Under the pieces are notes generated by a model. That model was not told the origin of the DNA, did not search any database, and saw nothing but the letters and a program-made list of their open reading frames with translations. From Bacillus sp. 03113 (GTDB lineage: Bacteria > Bacillota > Bacilli > Bacillales > Cytobacillaceae), in NCBI RefSeq assembly GCF_006546985.1, contig NZ_VATK01000011.1:123104-187103 (forward strand): a stretch of DNA of 64,000 nucleotides, read 5' to 3'. The translations under genes and the position numbers were made by a program. This document shows positions 23,341-34,398 of this stretch, piece by piece. Numbering within the stretch: position 1 is the first letter of the stretch; every line of letters starts with the position of its first letter.

Positions 23341-25944
23341 GTGTCGGTAACAGAAAAGGATCTAAAATTAAAAGAAGATGCGAATAAAATGATTGATGAC
23401 TTAACGACAAAAGCAAAGAAAGCTTTGGAAGACTTCTATCAATTAGACCAAGAGAAGATTGATCATATTGTAAAGGAAATGGCGCTTGCTGGCTTAGATC
23501 AACATATGTATTTAGCAAAACTAGCGGTAGAAGAAACGGGACGAGGAGTCTATGAAGATAAAATTATTAAAAATATTTTTTCTACTGAATATATATATCA
23601 CAATATAAAATATGACCGAACTGTAGGAATCATTAATGATAATAAGCATGACGGCATTATTGAAATTACTGAACCAATTGGTGTCATCGCTGGAGTCACA
23701 CCTGTGACGAATCCTACTTCAACTACAATGTTTAAAGCGATCATTTCGATTAAAACAAGAAATCCAATCATATTTGCTTTTCATCCATCTGCACAAAAAA
23801 GCAGCAGCGAAGCAGCAAGGATCTTGCGTGATGCAGCCATTAAAGCTGGTGCTCCAGAAAACTGTATTCAATGGATAGAGAAGCCTTCAATCACTGCAAC
23901 TCAGGCTTTAATGAACCATCCGAATGTCGCTCTTATTTTAGCAACAGGCGGAGCTGGAATGGTGAAATCAGCATATAGCTGTGGGAAGCCTGCTTTAGGC
24001 GTAGGACCAGGAAATGTCCCATGTTATATAGAAAAAACAGCAAAAATTAAAAGATCGGTAAATGATCTTATTCTTTCAAAAACCTTTGACAATGGTATGA
24101 TTTGTGCCTCAGAGCAAGCAGTGATTATTGATAAAGAAATTTATCAAGAAGTAAAAAACGAAATGATCGCAAATAATTGTTATTTTTTGAATGAAGAGGA
24201 GAAACAGAAGGTTGAAAAGCTAGTCATTAATGAAAATACATGTGCTGTCAATGCAGATATCGTTGGAAAGACAGCGCATTATATTGCCAAGCTTGCTGGG
24301 ATTCAGGTACCTGAAGATACAAAAATACTTGTGGCAGAGTTAAAAAGTGTTGGACCAAAAGATCCGCTTTCAAGAGAAAAACTAAGCCCAGTTCTAGCAT
24401 GCTATAAAGTCAATACAACAGAAGAAGGATTGAAACGTGCAGAAGAAATGCTTGAATTTGGAGGGCTAGGCCACTCTGCAGTCATTCATTCAGAAGACGA
24501 GGCTGTTGTTCAGCAATTTGGATTAAGAATGAAGGCCTCAAGGATTATCAATAATGCTCCATCTTCTCAAGGTGCAATTGGAGATATTTATAATGCTTAT
24601 ATGCCTTCTTTAACCCTTGGCTGTGGTTCCTATGGGAAAAACTCAGTCTCAACGAATGTAACAACGGTACACCTCGTTAATACAAAAAAATTAGCGAAAA
24701 GGAATGTGAATATGCAGTGGTTCAAGGTTCCACCAAAAATTTATTTTGAGAAAAACGCGGTTCAATATTTACAAAAAATGCCGAATATTTCTAGAGCGAT
24801 GATTGTCACAGATCCATTTATGGTGAAGCTTGGCTATGTCGATAAAGTACTTTATTATTTGCGCAAGCGTCCGGATTATGTTCATTGCGAAATTTTCTCA
24901 GATGTGGAGCCTGATCCATCCATTGATACCGTAATGCAAGGTACAGAATTGATGGCTAAATTTCAACCAGACGTGATTATTGCCCTTGGGGGTGGATCTG
25001 CGATGGATGCTGCCAAAGCTATGTGGTTATTTTATGAGCATCCAGACGAATCATTCCATGGATTAAAACAAAAGTTTTTAGATATTCGAAAACGAATCTA
25101 TAAGTATCCAAATCTAGGAGGAAAAGCTGAATTTGTAGCGATTCCTACGACATCTGGAACAGGGTCAGAGGTTACATCCTTTGCTGTCATCACGGATAAG
25201 GAAGCGAATGTGAAATATCCACTTGCGGATTATGAATTAACTCCTGATGTAGCGATCATTGATCCTCAATTTGTTATGACCGTTCCGCAGGCTGTTACAG
25301 CAGATACAGGAATGGATGTGTTAACTCATGCGATCGAATCTTATGTGTCTAATATGGCGAATGATTATACAGACGCATTGGCGATGAAAGCAGTGCAGCT
25401 TGTATTTGAATATCTACCAAGGGCTTATCGAAACGGTTCAGATGAAGTGGCTCGTGAAAAAATGCATAACGCTTCCACCATTGCAGGAATGGCCTTTGCA
25501 AATGCATTTTTAGGAATTAATCATAGTCTTGCTCATAAACTCGGTTCAGAGTTCCATATTGCTCATGGACGTGCAAATACTATATTACTTCCGCATGTTA
25601 TTCGTTACAATGCACAAAAACCGAAAAAATTTACTTCCTTCCCAAAATACGAGTATTTTAAAGCAGATGAACGCTATGCTGAATTAGCAAGGATGCTCGG
25701 TCTACCTGCAGCTACGGTTGAAGAAGGAGTAGAAAGTCTGGTTCAAGCGATTATCACTCTGTCAAAAGAGGTAAACATCCCGTTAAGTATCGCTGCTTGT
25801 GGCATAGATGCGAAATTATTTGAAAGCAAAGTTGATTATTTAGCTGACCGTGCGTTTGAGGATCAATGTACAACAGCCAATCCAAAGCTTCCATTAGTTG
25901 AAGAATTAGCAGATTTATATAGGAAGGCTTATAAAGGAGTATAA
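23341..25944 (+). CDS. adhE: Bifunctional acetaldehyde-CoA/alcohol dehydrogenase AdhE
   Basis: An 867-aa fusion enzyme that turns acetyl-CoA into ethanol with two NADH. The N-terminal aldehyde dehydrogenase half (1-440) has ITEPIGVIAGVTPVTNPTST and the catalytic cysteine in DNGMICASEQ (near 256). The C-terminal iron-dependent alcohol dehydrogenase half (about 460-867) has GGGSAMDAAKAMW, PTTSGTGSEVTSFAVI and the iron-ligand region GINHSLAHKLGSEFHIAHG. I choose GTG 23341 because GGAGGG lies 7 nt upstream; a TTG at 23314 would precede that site. It is probably controlled by Rex and ends at a strong terminator. Confidence 0.95.
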   Translation: MSVTEKDLKLKEDANKMIDDLTTKAKKALEDFYQLDQEKIDHIVKEMALAGLDQHMYLAKLAVEETGRGVYEDKIIKNIFSTEYIYHNIKYDRTVGIINDNKHDGIIEITEPIGVIAGVTPVTNPTSTTMFKAIISIKTRNPIIFAFHPSAQKSSSEAARILRDAAIKAGAPENCIQWIEKPSITATQALMNHPNVALILATGGAGMVKSAYSCGKPALGVGPGNVPCYIEKTAKIKRSVNDLILSKTFDNGMICASEQAVIIDKEIYQEVKNEMIANNCYFLNEEEKQKVEKLVINENTCAVNADIVGKTAHYIAKLAGIQVPEDTKILVAELKSVGPKDPLSREKLSPVLACYKVNTTEEGLKRAEEMLEFGGLGHSAVIHSEDEAVVQQFGLRMKASRIINNAPSSQGAIGDIYNAYMPSLTLGCGSYGKNSVSTNVTTVHLVNTKKLAKRNVNMQWFKVPPKIYFEKNAVQYLQKMPNISRAMIVTDPFMVKLGYVDKVLYYLRKRPDYVHCEIFSDVEPDPSIDTVMQGTELMAKFQPDVIIALGGGSAMDAAKAMWLFYEHPDESFHGLKQKFLDIRKRIYKYPNLGGKAEFVAIPTTSGTGSEVTSFAVITDKEANVKYPLADYELTPDVAIIDPQFVMTVPQAVTADTGMDVLTHAIESYVSNMANDYTDALAMKAVQLVFEYLPRAYRNGSDEVAREKMHNASTIAGMAFANAFLGINHSLAHKLGSEFHIAHGRANTILLPHVIRYNAQKPKKFTSFPKYEYFKADERYAELARMLGLPAATVEEGVESLVQAIITLSKEVNIPLSIAACGIDAKLFESKVDYLADRAFEDQCTTANPKLPLVEELADLYRKAYKGV

Positions 25945-25960
25945 TGAAAATAGTCTAAGT

Positions 25961-26006
25961 AAAAGGGATTTAGCTTGTAGAAAGCTAATCCCTTTTGCTT
26001 TTTTTT
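25961..26006 (+). terminator. Intrinsic terminator of adhE
   Basis: A 16-bp arm pair (25961-25976 with 25981-25996) with a 4-nt loop followed by GCTTTTTTTTT. Confidence 0.88.
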
Positions 26007-26119
26007 TATATAAACATGCCTTCTTCCGTTTCATCTCTGTTCATTTTATAAAGCCTTGTAATTTCAAGGATAAACAACTATTCTAATGATAAAACGTCAG
26101 GTAGAGAAGGTGGAAAGCA

Positions 26120-26353
26120 ATGGTACTAAAATACTTATCAGCACTATTTTTTCCAGGTTTATTAGTATTATTGTTTGGAAGAGTAACTTATAGTTCTGTT
26201 ATTGGGTTAGTCTTAACAGTTGCTTTAATTGCTGGTTCGGTATATAAGGGATATACTGATTCATTTGCTCTTATTGTTGTTGATGCTTTTTCGTTAACAG
26301 TTGGATTTTGGTATTCAAGAAGGATGAAGGGAAGGACCCGTCAAAGTATTTAA
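26120..26353 (+). CDS. csbA: Small membrane protein CsbA
   Basis: A 77-aa protein with two or three hydrophobic segments (LSALFFPGLLVLLFGRV; VIGLVLTVALIAGSVYKGY; FALIVVDAFSLTVGFW). Length, sequence and position just upstream of uvrB match B. subtilis CsbA, a sigma-B-controlled membrane protein of unknown function. AAGGTGG is 7 nt before the ATG. I could not find a clear sigma-B promoter (GTTTAA/GGGTAT) upstream. Confidence 0.85.
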   Translation: MVLKYLSALFFPGLLVLLFGRVTYSSVIGLVLTVALIAGSVYKGYTDSFALIVVDAFSLTVGFWYSRRMKGRTRQSI

Positions 26354-26378
26354 AACATGACAAAAATATGATGATAAG

Positions 26379-26424
26379 AGGCTGGCTCAATGTGTATATA
26401 CAATTGATCATCAGCCTTTTTTTC
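26379..26424 (+). terminator. Intrinsic terminator of csbA
   Basis: Imperfect long stem beginning AGGCTG and ending CAGCCT, followed by TTTTTTTC. It lies 25 bp after csbA. Confidence 0.65.
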
Positions 26425-26453
26425 ATTATTAAGGAAATTCTCTGTTTGGAAAA

Positions 26454-26467
26454 CGAATATTCGTTCG
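26454..26467. promoter_or_regulatory. LexA (DinR) SOS box upstream of uvrB
   Basis: CGAATATTCGTTCG matches the Bacillus SOS box CGAAC-N4-GTTCG with one mismatch. It lies 145 bp before uvrB, where a DNA-damage-inducible promoter is expected. Confidence 0.7.
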
Positions 26468-26612
26468 CATATTTATGGTTTGAATCTTAGTCTTTGTGGT
26501 AGAATGGAATTATGAGTTTCTAATCGGAAAAATATTGAAATCAGCTAAATGTAAAAAGTTGATAACTCTAAATAAATGAAACGTATCTTATTTTGAACAG
26601 GGGGCTCTTTTC

Positions 26613-28592
26613 GTGACGGAAAAATTTGATTTAGTCTCTAAATATTCGCCTCAAGGAGATCAGCCAAAGGCGATTCAAGAAATCGTATCAGGCATTCATC
26701 AAGGAAAAAAGCATCAAACCTTGCTAGGGGCAACAGGGACGGGTAAAACGTTTACTATTTCCAATGTTATAAAAGAAATCAATCGGCCAACACTTGTGAT
26801 TGCTCATAATAAAACCTTAGCTGGCCAGCTTTATAGTGAGTTCAAAGAGTTTTTCCCAAATAATGCGGTCGAATATTTCGTTAGCTATTATGATTATTAT
26901 CAGCCAGAAGCGTATGTTCCACAAACGGATACGTTTATTGAAAAAGATTCTAGTATTAATGATGAAATTGATAAGTTAAGACACTCTGCTACTTCATCTC
27001 TTTTTGAAAGAAAGGATGTTGTCATCATCGCTAGCGTGTCTTGCATATACGGTTTAGGGTCACCTGAGGAATACCGTGAAATGGTTCTTTCTTTAAGAAC
27101 GGGTATGGAAATCGAAAGAAATCAACTGCTTCATCGACTCGTTGATATTCAATATGATCGAAACGATATTGATTTCCAGCGTGGAAGATTTCGGGTGCGA
27201 GGAGATGTGGTTGAAATATTTCCTGCCTCACGAGATGAGCATTGTTTAAGAGTTGAATTTTTCGGGGATGAGATTGAACGAATTCGAGAGGTGGACGCTT
27301 TAACCGGCGAAATCATTGGGGACCGAGAGCACGTGGCTATTTTTCCGGCTTCTCACTTCGTTACCCGGGAAGAGAAAATGAGAAAAGCAATTGAAAATAT
27401 TGAACAGGAATTGGAAGAGCGTCTGACTTTACTACGCTCGAATGAAAAATTACTCGAAGCACAGCGGCTTGAGCAAAGAACGAGATATGACTTAGAAATG
27501 ATGAGGGAAATGGGATTTTGTTCTGGGATCGAAAATTATTCTCGTCATCTGACCTTAAGGCCTTTGGGTTCAACTCCTTATACACTACTCGATTATTTTC
27601 CTGAGGATTTGCTCATTGTGATTGATGAGTCTCATGTAACACTCCCGCAAATTAGGGGGATGTATAATGGAGACCAAGCAAGGAAGCAGGTTTTAGTCGA
27701 GCATGGTTTTCGCTTGCCATCTGCATTAGATAATCGGCCGCTTACTTTTCAAGAATTTGAAAAGCATATTCATCAAATCGTCTATGTTTCAGCTACCCCA
27801 GGTCCATATGAGATTGAGCGGACGCCTGTTATGATAGAGCAAATCATTCGCCCTACTGGTTTGTTGGACCCGTTAATTGAGGTTCGTCCAATAGAAGGAC
27901 AAATCGATGATTTAATCGGAGAAATACATGATCGAATTAAAAGACAGGAAAGGGTGCTTATTACAACTTTAACGAAAAAAATGTCGGAGGATTTAACCGA
28001 CTATTTAAAGGAAATTGGGATCAAAGTACAATACTTACATTCAGAAGTAAAAACACTTGAACGGATTGAAATTATTCGAGAGCTTCGTCTTGGAAAGTAT
28101 GATGTTCTAGTCGGAATTAATTTATTAAGAGAAGGCCTTGATATCCCAGAGGTTTCTTTAGTCGCGATTTTAGATGCAGATAAAGAAGGCTTCCTGCGAT
28201 CTGAACGATCCTTAATTCAAACGATTGGGCGCGCCGCTAGAAACGCTAATGGTCATGTCATTATGTATGCAGATAAAATGACAAATTCAATGGAGCTTGC
28301 CATTGGAGAAACAAAGCGACGCCGCGTTATTCAAGAAGCGTACAATGAAAAGCATGGAATTACTCCCCAAACGATTCAAAAGGGCATTCGTGAATCCATC
28401 CGGGCCACTCATGCAGCAGAAGAACAGGAAGAATACAATGCTACCGCTCATTTGGGCAAGTTATCGAAAAAAGAACGTGAGAAAGTATTAGCGGATATGG
28501 AGAGTGAAATGAAGGAAGCAGCTAAAGCATTGAATTTTGAGCGAGCAGCTGAACTGCGTGATCTCCTATTAGAGCTAAAAGCGGAAGGGTGA
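26613..28592 (+). CDS. uvrB: Excinuclease ABC subunit B
   Basis: A 659-aa UvrB helicase-like damage-verification subunit of nucleotide excision repair. Walker A is GATGTGKTF (near 39-47), the beta-hairpin region [12 protein letters not shown] (near 92-103) inserts at lesions, [13 protein letters not shown] holds the DExx motif, and the UvrC-binding helical UVR motif is at the C-terminus ([14 protein letters not shown]). Start GTG 26613 with GGGGG upstream. It precedes uvrA by 4 bp and probably belongs to the LexA regulon through the box at 26454. Confidence 0.97.
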   Translation: MTEKFDLVSKYSPQGDQPKAIQEIVSGIHQGKKHQTLLGATGTGKTFTISNVIKEINRPTLVIAHNKTLAGQLYSEFKEFFPNNAVEYFVSYYDYYQPEAYVPQTDTFIEKDSSINDEIDKLRHSATSSLFERKDVVIIASVSCIYGLGSPEEYREMVLSLRTGMEIERNQLLHRLVDIQYDRNDIDFQRGRFRVRGDVVEIFPASRDEHCLRVEFFGDEIERIREVDALTGEIIGDREHVAIFPASHFVTREEKMRKAIENIEQELEERLTLLRSNEKLLEAQRLEQRTRYDLEMMREMGFCSGIENYSRHLTLRPLGSTPYTLLDYFPEDLLIVIDESHVTLPQIRGMYNGDQARKQVLVEHGFRLPSALDNRPLTFQEFEKHIHQIVYVSATPGPYEIERTPVMIEQIIRPTGLLDPLIEVRPIEGQIDDLIGEIHDRIKRQERVLITTLTKKMSEDLTDYLKEIGIKVQYLHSEVKTLERIEIIRELRLGKYDVLVGINLLREGLDIPEVSLVAILDADKEGFLRSERSLIQTIGRAARNANGHVIMYADKMTNSMELAIGETKRRRVIQEAYNEKHGITPQTIQKGIRESIRATHAAEEQEEYNATAHLGKLSKKEREKVLADMESEMKEAAKALNFERAAELRDLLLELKAEG

Positions 28593-28596
28593 AAAT

Positions 28597-31476
28597 ATGG
28601 CAATGGATAAAATAATGGTTAAAGGTGCAAGAGCACATAATTTAAAAAATATTGATGTCACCATTCCGAGAGATCAATTGGTTGTTCTGACCGGACTTTC
28701 TGGGTCGGGCAAATCATCACTCGCTTTTGATACGATCTATGCAGAGGGACAAAGAAGGTATGTAGAGTCATTATCAGCGTATGCCCGTCAATTCCTTGGT
28801 CAAATGGATAAGCCTGATGTAGATGCGATTGAAGGGTTGTCTCCAGCGATTTCCATTGATCAAAAAACGACAAGTCGAAATCCTCGGTCGACGGTTGGGA
28901 CGGTTACGGAGATTTATGATTATTTAAGGCTACTCTATGCGAGAGTTGGCAGACCGATCTGTCCAACTCATGGAATTGAAATTACCTCCCAAACGATTGA
29001 GCAAATGGTGGATCGTATTTTAGAATATCCGGAAAGAACAAAGATGCAAGTACTAGCTCCAATAGTTTCAGGACGTAAAGGGACACATGTGAAGACATTG
29101 GAAGACATAAAGAAAGAGGGCTATGTGCGTGTTCGAATAGATGGTGACATGCATGACCTAGGGGATGAAATTTCGCTTGAAAAAAATAAAAAGCATTCCA
29201 TTGAAGTGATTATTGATCGTATTGTGATCAAAGAAGGTGTTGCATCAAGGCTTTCAGATTCATTGGAAACCGCCTTAAAGCTTGGAGGCGGCAAAGTAGT
29301 GATTGATGTGATTGGAGAAGAAGAGCTTCTCTTTAGTGAGCATCATGCCTGCCCACTTTGCGGCTTTTCTATAGGAGAACTCGAACCAAGAATGTTTTCT
29401 TTTAATAGTCCTTACGGCGCTTGTCCAGATTGTGATGGACTTGGAACAAAACTGGAGGTAGATCTTGATTTAGTCTTGCCAAATAAAGACTTAACCCTTA
29501 AGGAAAATGCGATTGCCCCTTGGGAATCGATCAGTTCTCAATATTATCCTCAGCTATTGGAGTCGGTATGCAATCATTACGGGATTGATATGAATACTCC
29601 TGTAACCAAGCTGCCACAGCATTTGCTGGAAAAAATATTACACGGATCTAATGGAGAAAAAATCTATTTTCGATATGAAAATGATCTCGGTCAAGTAAGA
29701 GAGAATCATATTGAGTTTGAAGGTGTTATTCGAAATATAGAACGTCGATATAAGGAAACGAGCTCCGATTATATCCGTGAACAAATGGAAAAATACATGG
29801 CTCATCAGCATTGCCCATCTTGTAAAGGCAATCGATTGAAAAAAGAAGCTCTTGCTGTTCGTATTTCTGGTAATCATATTGGTGTAATCACGTCCCTCTC
29901 TATTAAGGAAGCGTATCAATTTTTTGATCAGCTATCTCTTTCCGAAAAAGAGATGAAGATTGCTAATTTAATATTACGAGAAATAAAAGAACGCTTAGGC
30001 TTTCTTATTAATGTTGGCTTGGATTATTTAACGTTAAGTCGATCAGCGGGTACTCTCTCAGGAGGGGAAGCACAACGGATACGGCTTGCGACTCAAATTG
30101 GTTCTCGTCTAACCGGAGTGTTATATATTCTTGATGAACCATCGATTGGACTGCATCAAAGAGATAATGATCGTTTAATTGATACATTGAAGAATATGCG
30201 TGATATCGGGAATACGTTAATTGTTGTAGAGCACGATGAGGATACGATGATGGCGGCGGATTATTTAATTGATGTTGGACCTGGCGCAGGTGTTCATGGA
30301 GGGCAAATTATTTCTGCTGGAACACCGAAGGAGGTCATGGAGGATCTAAATTCTTTAACGGGACAATATTTATCTGGGAAAAAGTTTATCCCTCTCCCGC
30401 TTGAAAGAAGAAAAAGTGATGGTAGATTTATTGAGGTTAAAGGGGCAAAGGAAAACAATTTAAAAAACGTAAATGTAAAATTTCCACTTGGAATGTTTAC
30501 TGCCGTAACAGGTGTCTCGGGCTCAGGAAAAAGTACGATGATCAATGAAATTTTGCAAAAGAGTCTTGCTCAAAAGCTTCATCATGCAAAAAGCAAGCCT
30601 GGAGAGCATCGAGAAATGAAAGGGATAGAGCATTTAGATAAGGTGATAAACATCGACCAATCTCCAATTGGGCGTACCCCAAGATCGAATCCCGCTACTT
30701 ATACAGGTGTGTTTGATGATATACGTGACGTATTTGCAGCAACGAATGAAGCAAAGGTTCGAGGCTATAAAAAGGGTCGATTCAGCTTTAACGTAAAAGG
30801 CGGACGCTGTGAAGCATGCCGAGGGGACGGAATCATTAAGATTGAAATGCACTTCTTACCGGATGTTTACGTTCCATGTGAGGTTTGTCATGGAAAACGC
30901 TATAATCGAGAAACGCTCGAAGTTAAGTATAAAGGGAAAAATATTTCTGAAATTCTCGAAATGACAGTGGAAGATTCTGTGCCATTTTTTGAAAATATAC
31001 CTAAGATTAATCGTAAGCTTCAGACCATTGTAGATGTTGGACTTGGATACATCACTTTAGGACAGCCAGCAACTACTCTTTCAGGGGGAGAAGCGCAGCG
31101 GGTCAAGCTTGCTTCAGAGCTTCACCGACGTTCTACAGGAAGATCATTTTATATTTTAGACGAACCAACAACGGGGCTCCATGTAGATGATATATCAAGA
31201 TTACTCGTTGTGCTGCAGCGTCTTGTTGAAAACGGAGATACTGTTTTGGTCATTGAGCATAATTTAGATGTCATTAAAGCTGCCGACTATATAATCGATC
31301 TCGGCCCGGAAGGTGGGGATAAAGGTGGAACCATCGTTGCAACAGGAACGCCTGAAGAGGTCGTAGAGGTTGATGCATCATACACAGGAAAATACTTAAA
31401 ACCAGTATTGGAACGAGATCGTCTTAGAATGAAATTGCAAATTGAAGAGAAAGAGACAAGTGTCACGAACGTATAA
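28597..31476 (+). CDS. uvrA: Excinuclease ABC subunit A
   Basis: A 959-aa UvrA with two ABC ATPase modules. Walker A motifs are GLSGSGKSS (near 31-39) and GVSGSGKST (near 640), signatures [11 protein letters not shown] and [11 protein letters not shown], and zinc-finger cysteine pairs CPLCGF...CPDC and the later CEAC...CEVC. It dimerises, loads UvrB at DNA damage and starts excision repair. Short spacing behind uvrB indicates co-transcription. Length is normal for the family. Confidence 0.97.
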   Translation: MAMDKIMVKGARAHNLKNIDVTIPRDQLVVLTGLSGSGKSSLAFDTIYAEGQRRYVESLSAYARQFLGQMDKPDVDAIEGLSPAISIDQKTTSRNPRSTVGTVTEIYDYLRLLYARVGRPICPTHGIEITSQTIEQMVDRILEYPERTKMQVLAPIVSGRKGTHVKTLEDIKKEGYVRVRIDGDMHDLGDEISLEKNKKHSIEVIIDRIVIKEGVASRLSDSLETALKLGGGKVVIDVIGEEELLFSEHHACPLCGFSIGELEPRMFSFNSPYGACPDCDGLGTKLEVDLDLVLPNKDLTLKENAIAPWESISSQYYPQLLESVCNHYGIDMNTPVTKLPQHLLEKILHGSNGEKIYFRYENDLGQVRENHIEFEGVIRNIERRYKETSSDYIREQMEKYMAHQHCPSCKGNRLKKEALAVRISGNHIGVITSLSIKEAYQFFDQLSLSEKEMKIANLILREIKERLGFLINVGLDYLTLSRSAGTLSGGEAQRIRLATQIGSRLTGVLYILDEPSIGLHQRDNDRLIDTLKNMRDIGNTLIVVEHDEDTMMAADYLIDVGPGAGVHGGQIISAGTPKEVMEDLNSLTGQYLSGKKFIPLPLERRKSDGRFIEVKGAKENNLKNVNVKFPLGMFTAVTGVSGSGKSTMINEILQKSLAQKLHHAKSKPGEHREMKGIEHLDKVINIDQSPIGRTPRSNPATYTGVFDDIRDVFAATNEAKVRGYKKGRFSFNVKGGRCEACRGDGIIKIEMHFLPDVYVPCEVCHGKRYNRETLEVKYKGKNISEILEMTVEDSVPFFENIPKINRKLQTIVDVGLGYITLGQPATTLSGGEAQRVKLASELHRRSTGRSFYILDEPTTGLHVDDISRLLVVLQRLVENGDTVLVIEHNLDVIKAADYIIDLGPEGGDKGGTIVATGTPEEVVEVDASYTGKYLKPVLERDRLRMKLQIEEKETSVTNV

Positions 31477-31674
31477 TGAATAGTAAAAAGAGAGACTCCT
31501 ATGACAGTGAAAATTGTTCTTTTGGATGTACTCTCTTTTCTTTTTGATAAGCGTGTAAACTTATATATTCCTTGAAACTATTGATTGACCTGAAACGTAG
31601 TTATAGGAAAAGAGATTCACCTGAGAAATAAATCACGTTTTTAATCACGAAAAATGATGATGGAGGTTTTGAAT

Positions 31675-32787
31675 GTGATCGAAGAACGTAAAAGAATATT
31701 AAGTATGGTGAAAGAAGGAAAGTTATCAATTGATGAAGCGCTTATATTATTAGAGGCACTGGAAGATACGAAAAAAAAGATGGATGAAAAAGAAGAGAAG
31801 CTTGTCGGTGAGCTCTCTAATGCCGTTAACTTTGAAGAAGCTAAAAAGCAGAATCAGGAGCAAAGCTCCGGAAGCTATCATTTTCATGCTGTAAAGGGTA
31901 AAATTTTTGATTTTGTCGATAGTGCTGTTAAAAAAATTAAAGAAGTAGATTTAGATTTTAACTTTGGTTCTTATAAGGAGATACATCATATTTTTCAACA
32001 TTCAGATCCACAAATGAAGGATATTGAAATGGATATAGCCAATGGAAAGATTCAAATCATTCCTTGGGATCAGCCGGATGTTAGAGTTGAATGTCAAGCA
32101 AAGGTCTACCGAGTAGATACGCAAGAGGAAGCACGCCAACGCTTTTTGAAGGACATTATTTTTTCAATTGAAGGAAATAAACTACGGTTTGCTACACAGC
32201 AGAAGTGGATGAAAATAGAAGCCTTGCTGTATATTCCGCAAACTCATTATGAATCAATGAAAATTCGTATGTTTAATGGAACAATTGATTGTGAAAACTT
32301 GAAGGTAGATCAGTATAAGGCAAAAACGGCAAACGGGAAAATATCATTGGGACAGATGACTTGTCAAAAGGCAGAGGTGGAAACGGCCAACGGACAAGTA
32401 AATATATCTAATAGCAAAATAAAAGAGGTTGAAGGGGAAACGATCAATGGAGCGATCCATTTGGATGGAGATTTTCATCAAGCTTTGCTTCAATCCTTTA
32501 ATGGAAATATCACTTGCTTTATTAAAGGGAAAACATGTGAAATAATAGATATTAAAACGACGACTGGCAATATAGATGTAAGTGTTCCAAATATTGCGGT
32601 AAATGGGGAATTAAAATCTACTATTGGGAGTTTCGACGTTAATTTAGAAGGAATTCAAATCATAGAAGAAAAAAGTGAAATCGTTCAAAAGCTTCTTCGT
32701 TTTTCTTCTATTGTTGATTCCGCAAATGGGTTGAAGCTTTTGGTTGATTCAAAAACAGGATCAATAAAGATTAGAAAACTGGAATGA
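31675..32787 (+). CDS. yvlB: DUF4097-family protein YvlB
   Basis: A 370-aa protein. The N-terminal helix pair (ERKRILSMVKEGKLSIDEALILLEAL) is the SHOCT-like module of this family, followed by a charged linker and a DUF4097 beta-helix-like domain from about 120 (MDIANGKIQIIPWDQPDVRVE) with repeated strands (TANGKISLG, TANGQVNISN, TTTGNIDVSV). Its B. subtilis homologue lies in the yvlABCD envelope-stress operon. I choose GTG 31675, because GGAGG is 8 nt upstream; the ATG cluster at 31654 overlaps that site. It is followed by yvlD, and yvlC (PspC-like) is missing between them. Confidence 0.85.
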   Translation: MIEERKRILSMVKEGKLSIDEALILLEALEDTKKKMDEKEEKLVGELSNAVNFEEAKKQNQEQSSGSYHFHAVKGKIFDFVDSAVKKIKEVDLDFNFGSYKEIHHIFQHSDPQMKDIEMDIANGKIQIIPWDQPDVRVECQAKVYRVDTQEEARQRFLKDIIFSIEGNKLRFATQQKWMKIEALLYIPQTHYESMKIRMFNGTIDCENLKVDQYKAKTANGKISLGQMTCQKAEVETANGQVNISNSKIKEVEGETINGAIHLDGDFHQALLQSFNGNITCFIKGKTCEIIDIKTTTGNIDVSVPNIAVNGELKSTIGSFDVNLEGIQIIEEKSEIVQKLLRFSSIVDSANGLKLLVDSKTGSIKIRKLE

Positions 32788-32815
32788 GAATGGAAAGGAA
32801 GAAAAGGGTGTTTTT

Positions 32816-33178
32816 ATGAGATGGCTATTAGGAGTGGTTATTAACTCCGTCTTATTTATGGCATTTGCAGGTTTTTTTCACGACTCTTTTTATTTATCGA
32901 GCTTTGGAGCCGCTTTAGGAGCAAGCTTTTTACTCTCTGTTTTAAATATATTAGTTAAACCGATTTTAATTATTTTAACTTTACCGGTAACAGTCTTGAC
33001 ACTGGGGATGTTTTTATTTGTGATTAACGCGATAACATTATTGCTTACGGATGAACTTATGGGCAGTTCGTTTGAAATATCTGGATTTGGGATGGCTTTA
33101 TTTATCGCAATCATTATGTCCATCATTAACTTAATCATTCAAAAAACCGTGTTAAATTCTTCTAAAGAAAAACGTTGA
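32816..33178 (+). CDS. yvlD: Phage-holin-family-4-like membrane protein YvlD
   Basis: A 120-aa protein with four hydrophobic helices (WLLGVVINSVLFMAFAGFF; GAALGASFLLSVLNILVKPI; ILTLPVTVLTLGMFLFVINAI; GMALFIAIIMSIINLII), typical of the YvlD group named after holin family 4. No lytic role is implied; the B. subtilis homologue is linked to envelope stress. It follows yvlB by 28 bp and ends at a long terminator. Confidence 0.85.
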   Translation: MRWLLGVVINSVLFMAFAGFFHDSFYLSSFGAALGASFLLSVLNILVKPILIILTLPVTVLTLGMFLFVINAITLLLTDELMGSSFEISGFGMALFIAIIMSIINLIIQKTVLNSSKEKR

Positions 33179-33186
33179 GAGCTTTG

Positions 33187-33234
33187 CCCTGCAATTCAAT
33201 CTTTTTTGCTGCATAAAAAGATTGAATTGCAGGG
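33187..33234 (+). terminator. Long intrinsic terminator of yvlBD
   Basis: A near-perfect 19-20-bp stem (33187-33206 with 33215-33234) containing GCAATTCAATC / GATTGAATTGC, followed by TCATTTATTTT. Confidence 0.8.
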
Positions 33235-33349
33235 TCATTTATTTTAATTTAGGATGGAATAAAAAATTTGGTTCTATTGTAAAAAGTGCTAAAATAAAGA
33301 GAACTTTGTTTATATGATCGATCGATATTATTGAGGGGGCCATATCCTT

Positions 33350-34288
33350 ATGCCTAAGGTGACTACGAAAGACATTGTTGAAAAATTTGGATTAGAGCTG
33401 ATAAGTGGAGGAGAAGGCATCAATCGTCCAATTACAGTCGGCGATATTTCAAGACCAGGTCTTGAAATGGCAGGTTATTTTGACTATTATCCTGCTGAAA
33501 GGGTTCAATTATTAGGAAAAACAGAGCTTTCCTTTGCGGAAAAGCTAGATCCATACGAACGAAAAAATAGAATGGAAAAGCTATGTACAGATATTACACC
33601 TGGAATCATTATTACAAGAGATATGGAAATCCCAGCTGAATTAATTGAGGCTTCAGAAAGAGAATCTGTGCCAGTTATGAGATCTCCACAACAAACCTCT
33701 CGCTTTTCCAGCCGATTAACGAATTATCTAGAAAGTAAGCTTGCACCTACGACTGCTGTTCATGGCGTGTTGGTGGATATATACGGAGTTGGAGTCTTAA
33801 TCACAGGAAAAAGTGGTGTAGGAAAAAGTGAAACAGCTCTTGAACTGGTAAAACGGGGTCATCGTTTAGTCGCTGACGATTGCGTGGAAATTCGTCAAGA
33901 AGATGAAAATACATTAGTTGGCCGATCTCCGGAGCTTATTGAGCATTTATTAGAAATTCGAGGGCTAGGGATCATTAACGTCATGACCTTATTTGGTGCT
34001 GGAGCTGTTCGTAGTGTGAAACGAATAACTCTTGTGATGCATCTTGAGCTATGGGATCAGAATAAGCAATATGATCGAGTTGGTTTAGATGAAGAAAAAA
34101 TGACCATTATTGATACAGATATTACAAAGCTAACGATTCCAGTTCGACCTGGACGAAATTTAGCTGTTATTATTGAAGTGGCGGCCATGAATTTTAGGCT
34201 GAAAAGAATGGGAGTGAATGCTGCAGAAGCATTTTCAAACCGTTTAACAGAAGCTATCCATGAAGATGTTGACCATGATGAATTTTAA
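33350..34288 (+). CDS. hprK: HPr kinase/phosphorylase
   Basis: A 312-aa bifunctional enzyme that phosphorylates Ser46 of HPr and Crh in response to fructose bisphosphate and removes that phosphate when phosphate is high, controlling carbon catabolite repression with CcpA. The P-loop is GKSGVGKSE (near 154-162), with [11 protein letters not shown] and the HPrK signature [15 protein letters not shown] after it; the N-terminal domain is [21 protein letters not shown]. First gene of the hprK-lgt-yvoD-ppaX-yvoF cluster as in B. subtilis. Its substrate Crh is encoded at 51108. Confidence 0.97.
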   Translation: MPKVTTKDIVEKFGLELISGGEGINRPITVGDISRPGLEMAGYFDYYPAERVQLLGKTELSFAEKLDPYERKNRMEKLCTDITPGIIITRDMEIPAELIEASERESVPVMRSPQQTSRFSSRLTNYLESKLAPTTAVHGVLVDIYGVGVLITGKSGVGKSETALELVKRGHRLVADDCVEIRQEDENTLVGRSPELIEHLLEIRGLGIINVMTLFGAGAVRSVKRITLVMHLELWDQNKQYDRVGLDEEKMTIIDTDITKLTIPVRPGRNLAVIIEVAAMNFRLKRMGVNAAEAFSNRLTEAIHEDVDHDEF

Positions 34289-34398
34289 CAATATCAACAT
34301 CTTCCGACTACCACTTGGTGATTGATATTGGATTTTTTGAAATCTGCGAGTTGTTTTTACTGCAATGATGAATGAAGGAAGTATGGAGGATACATGAT

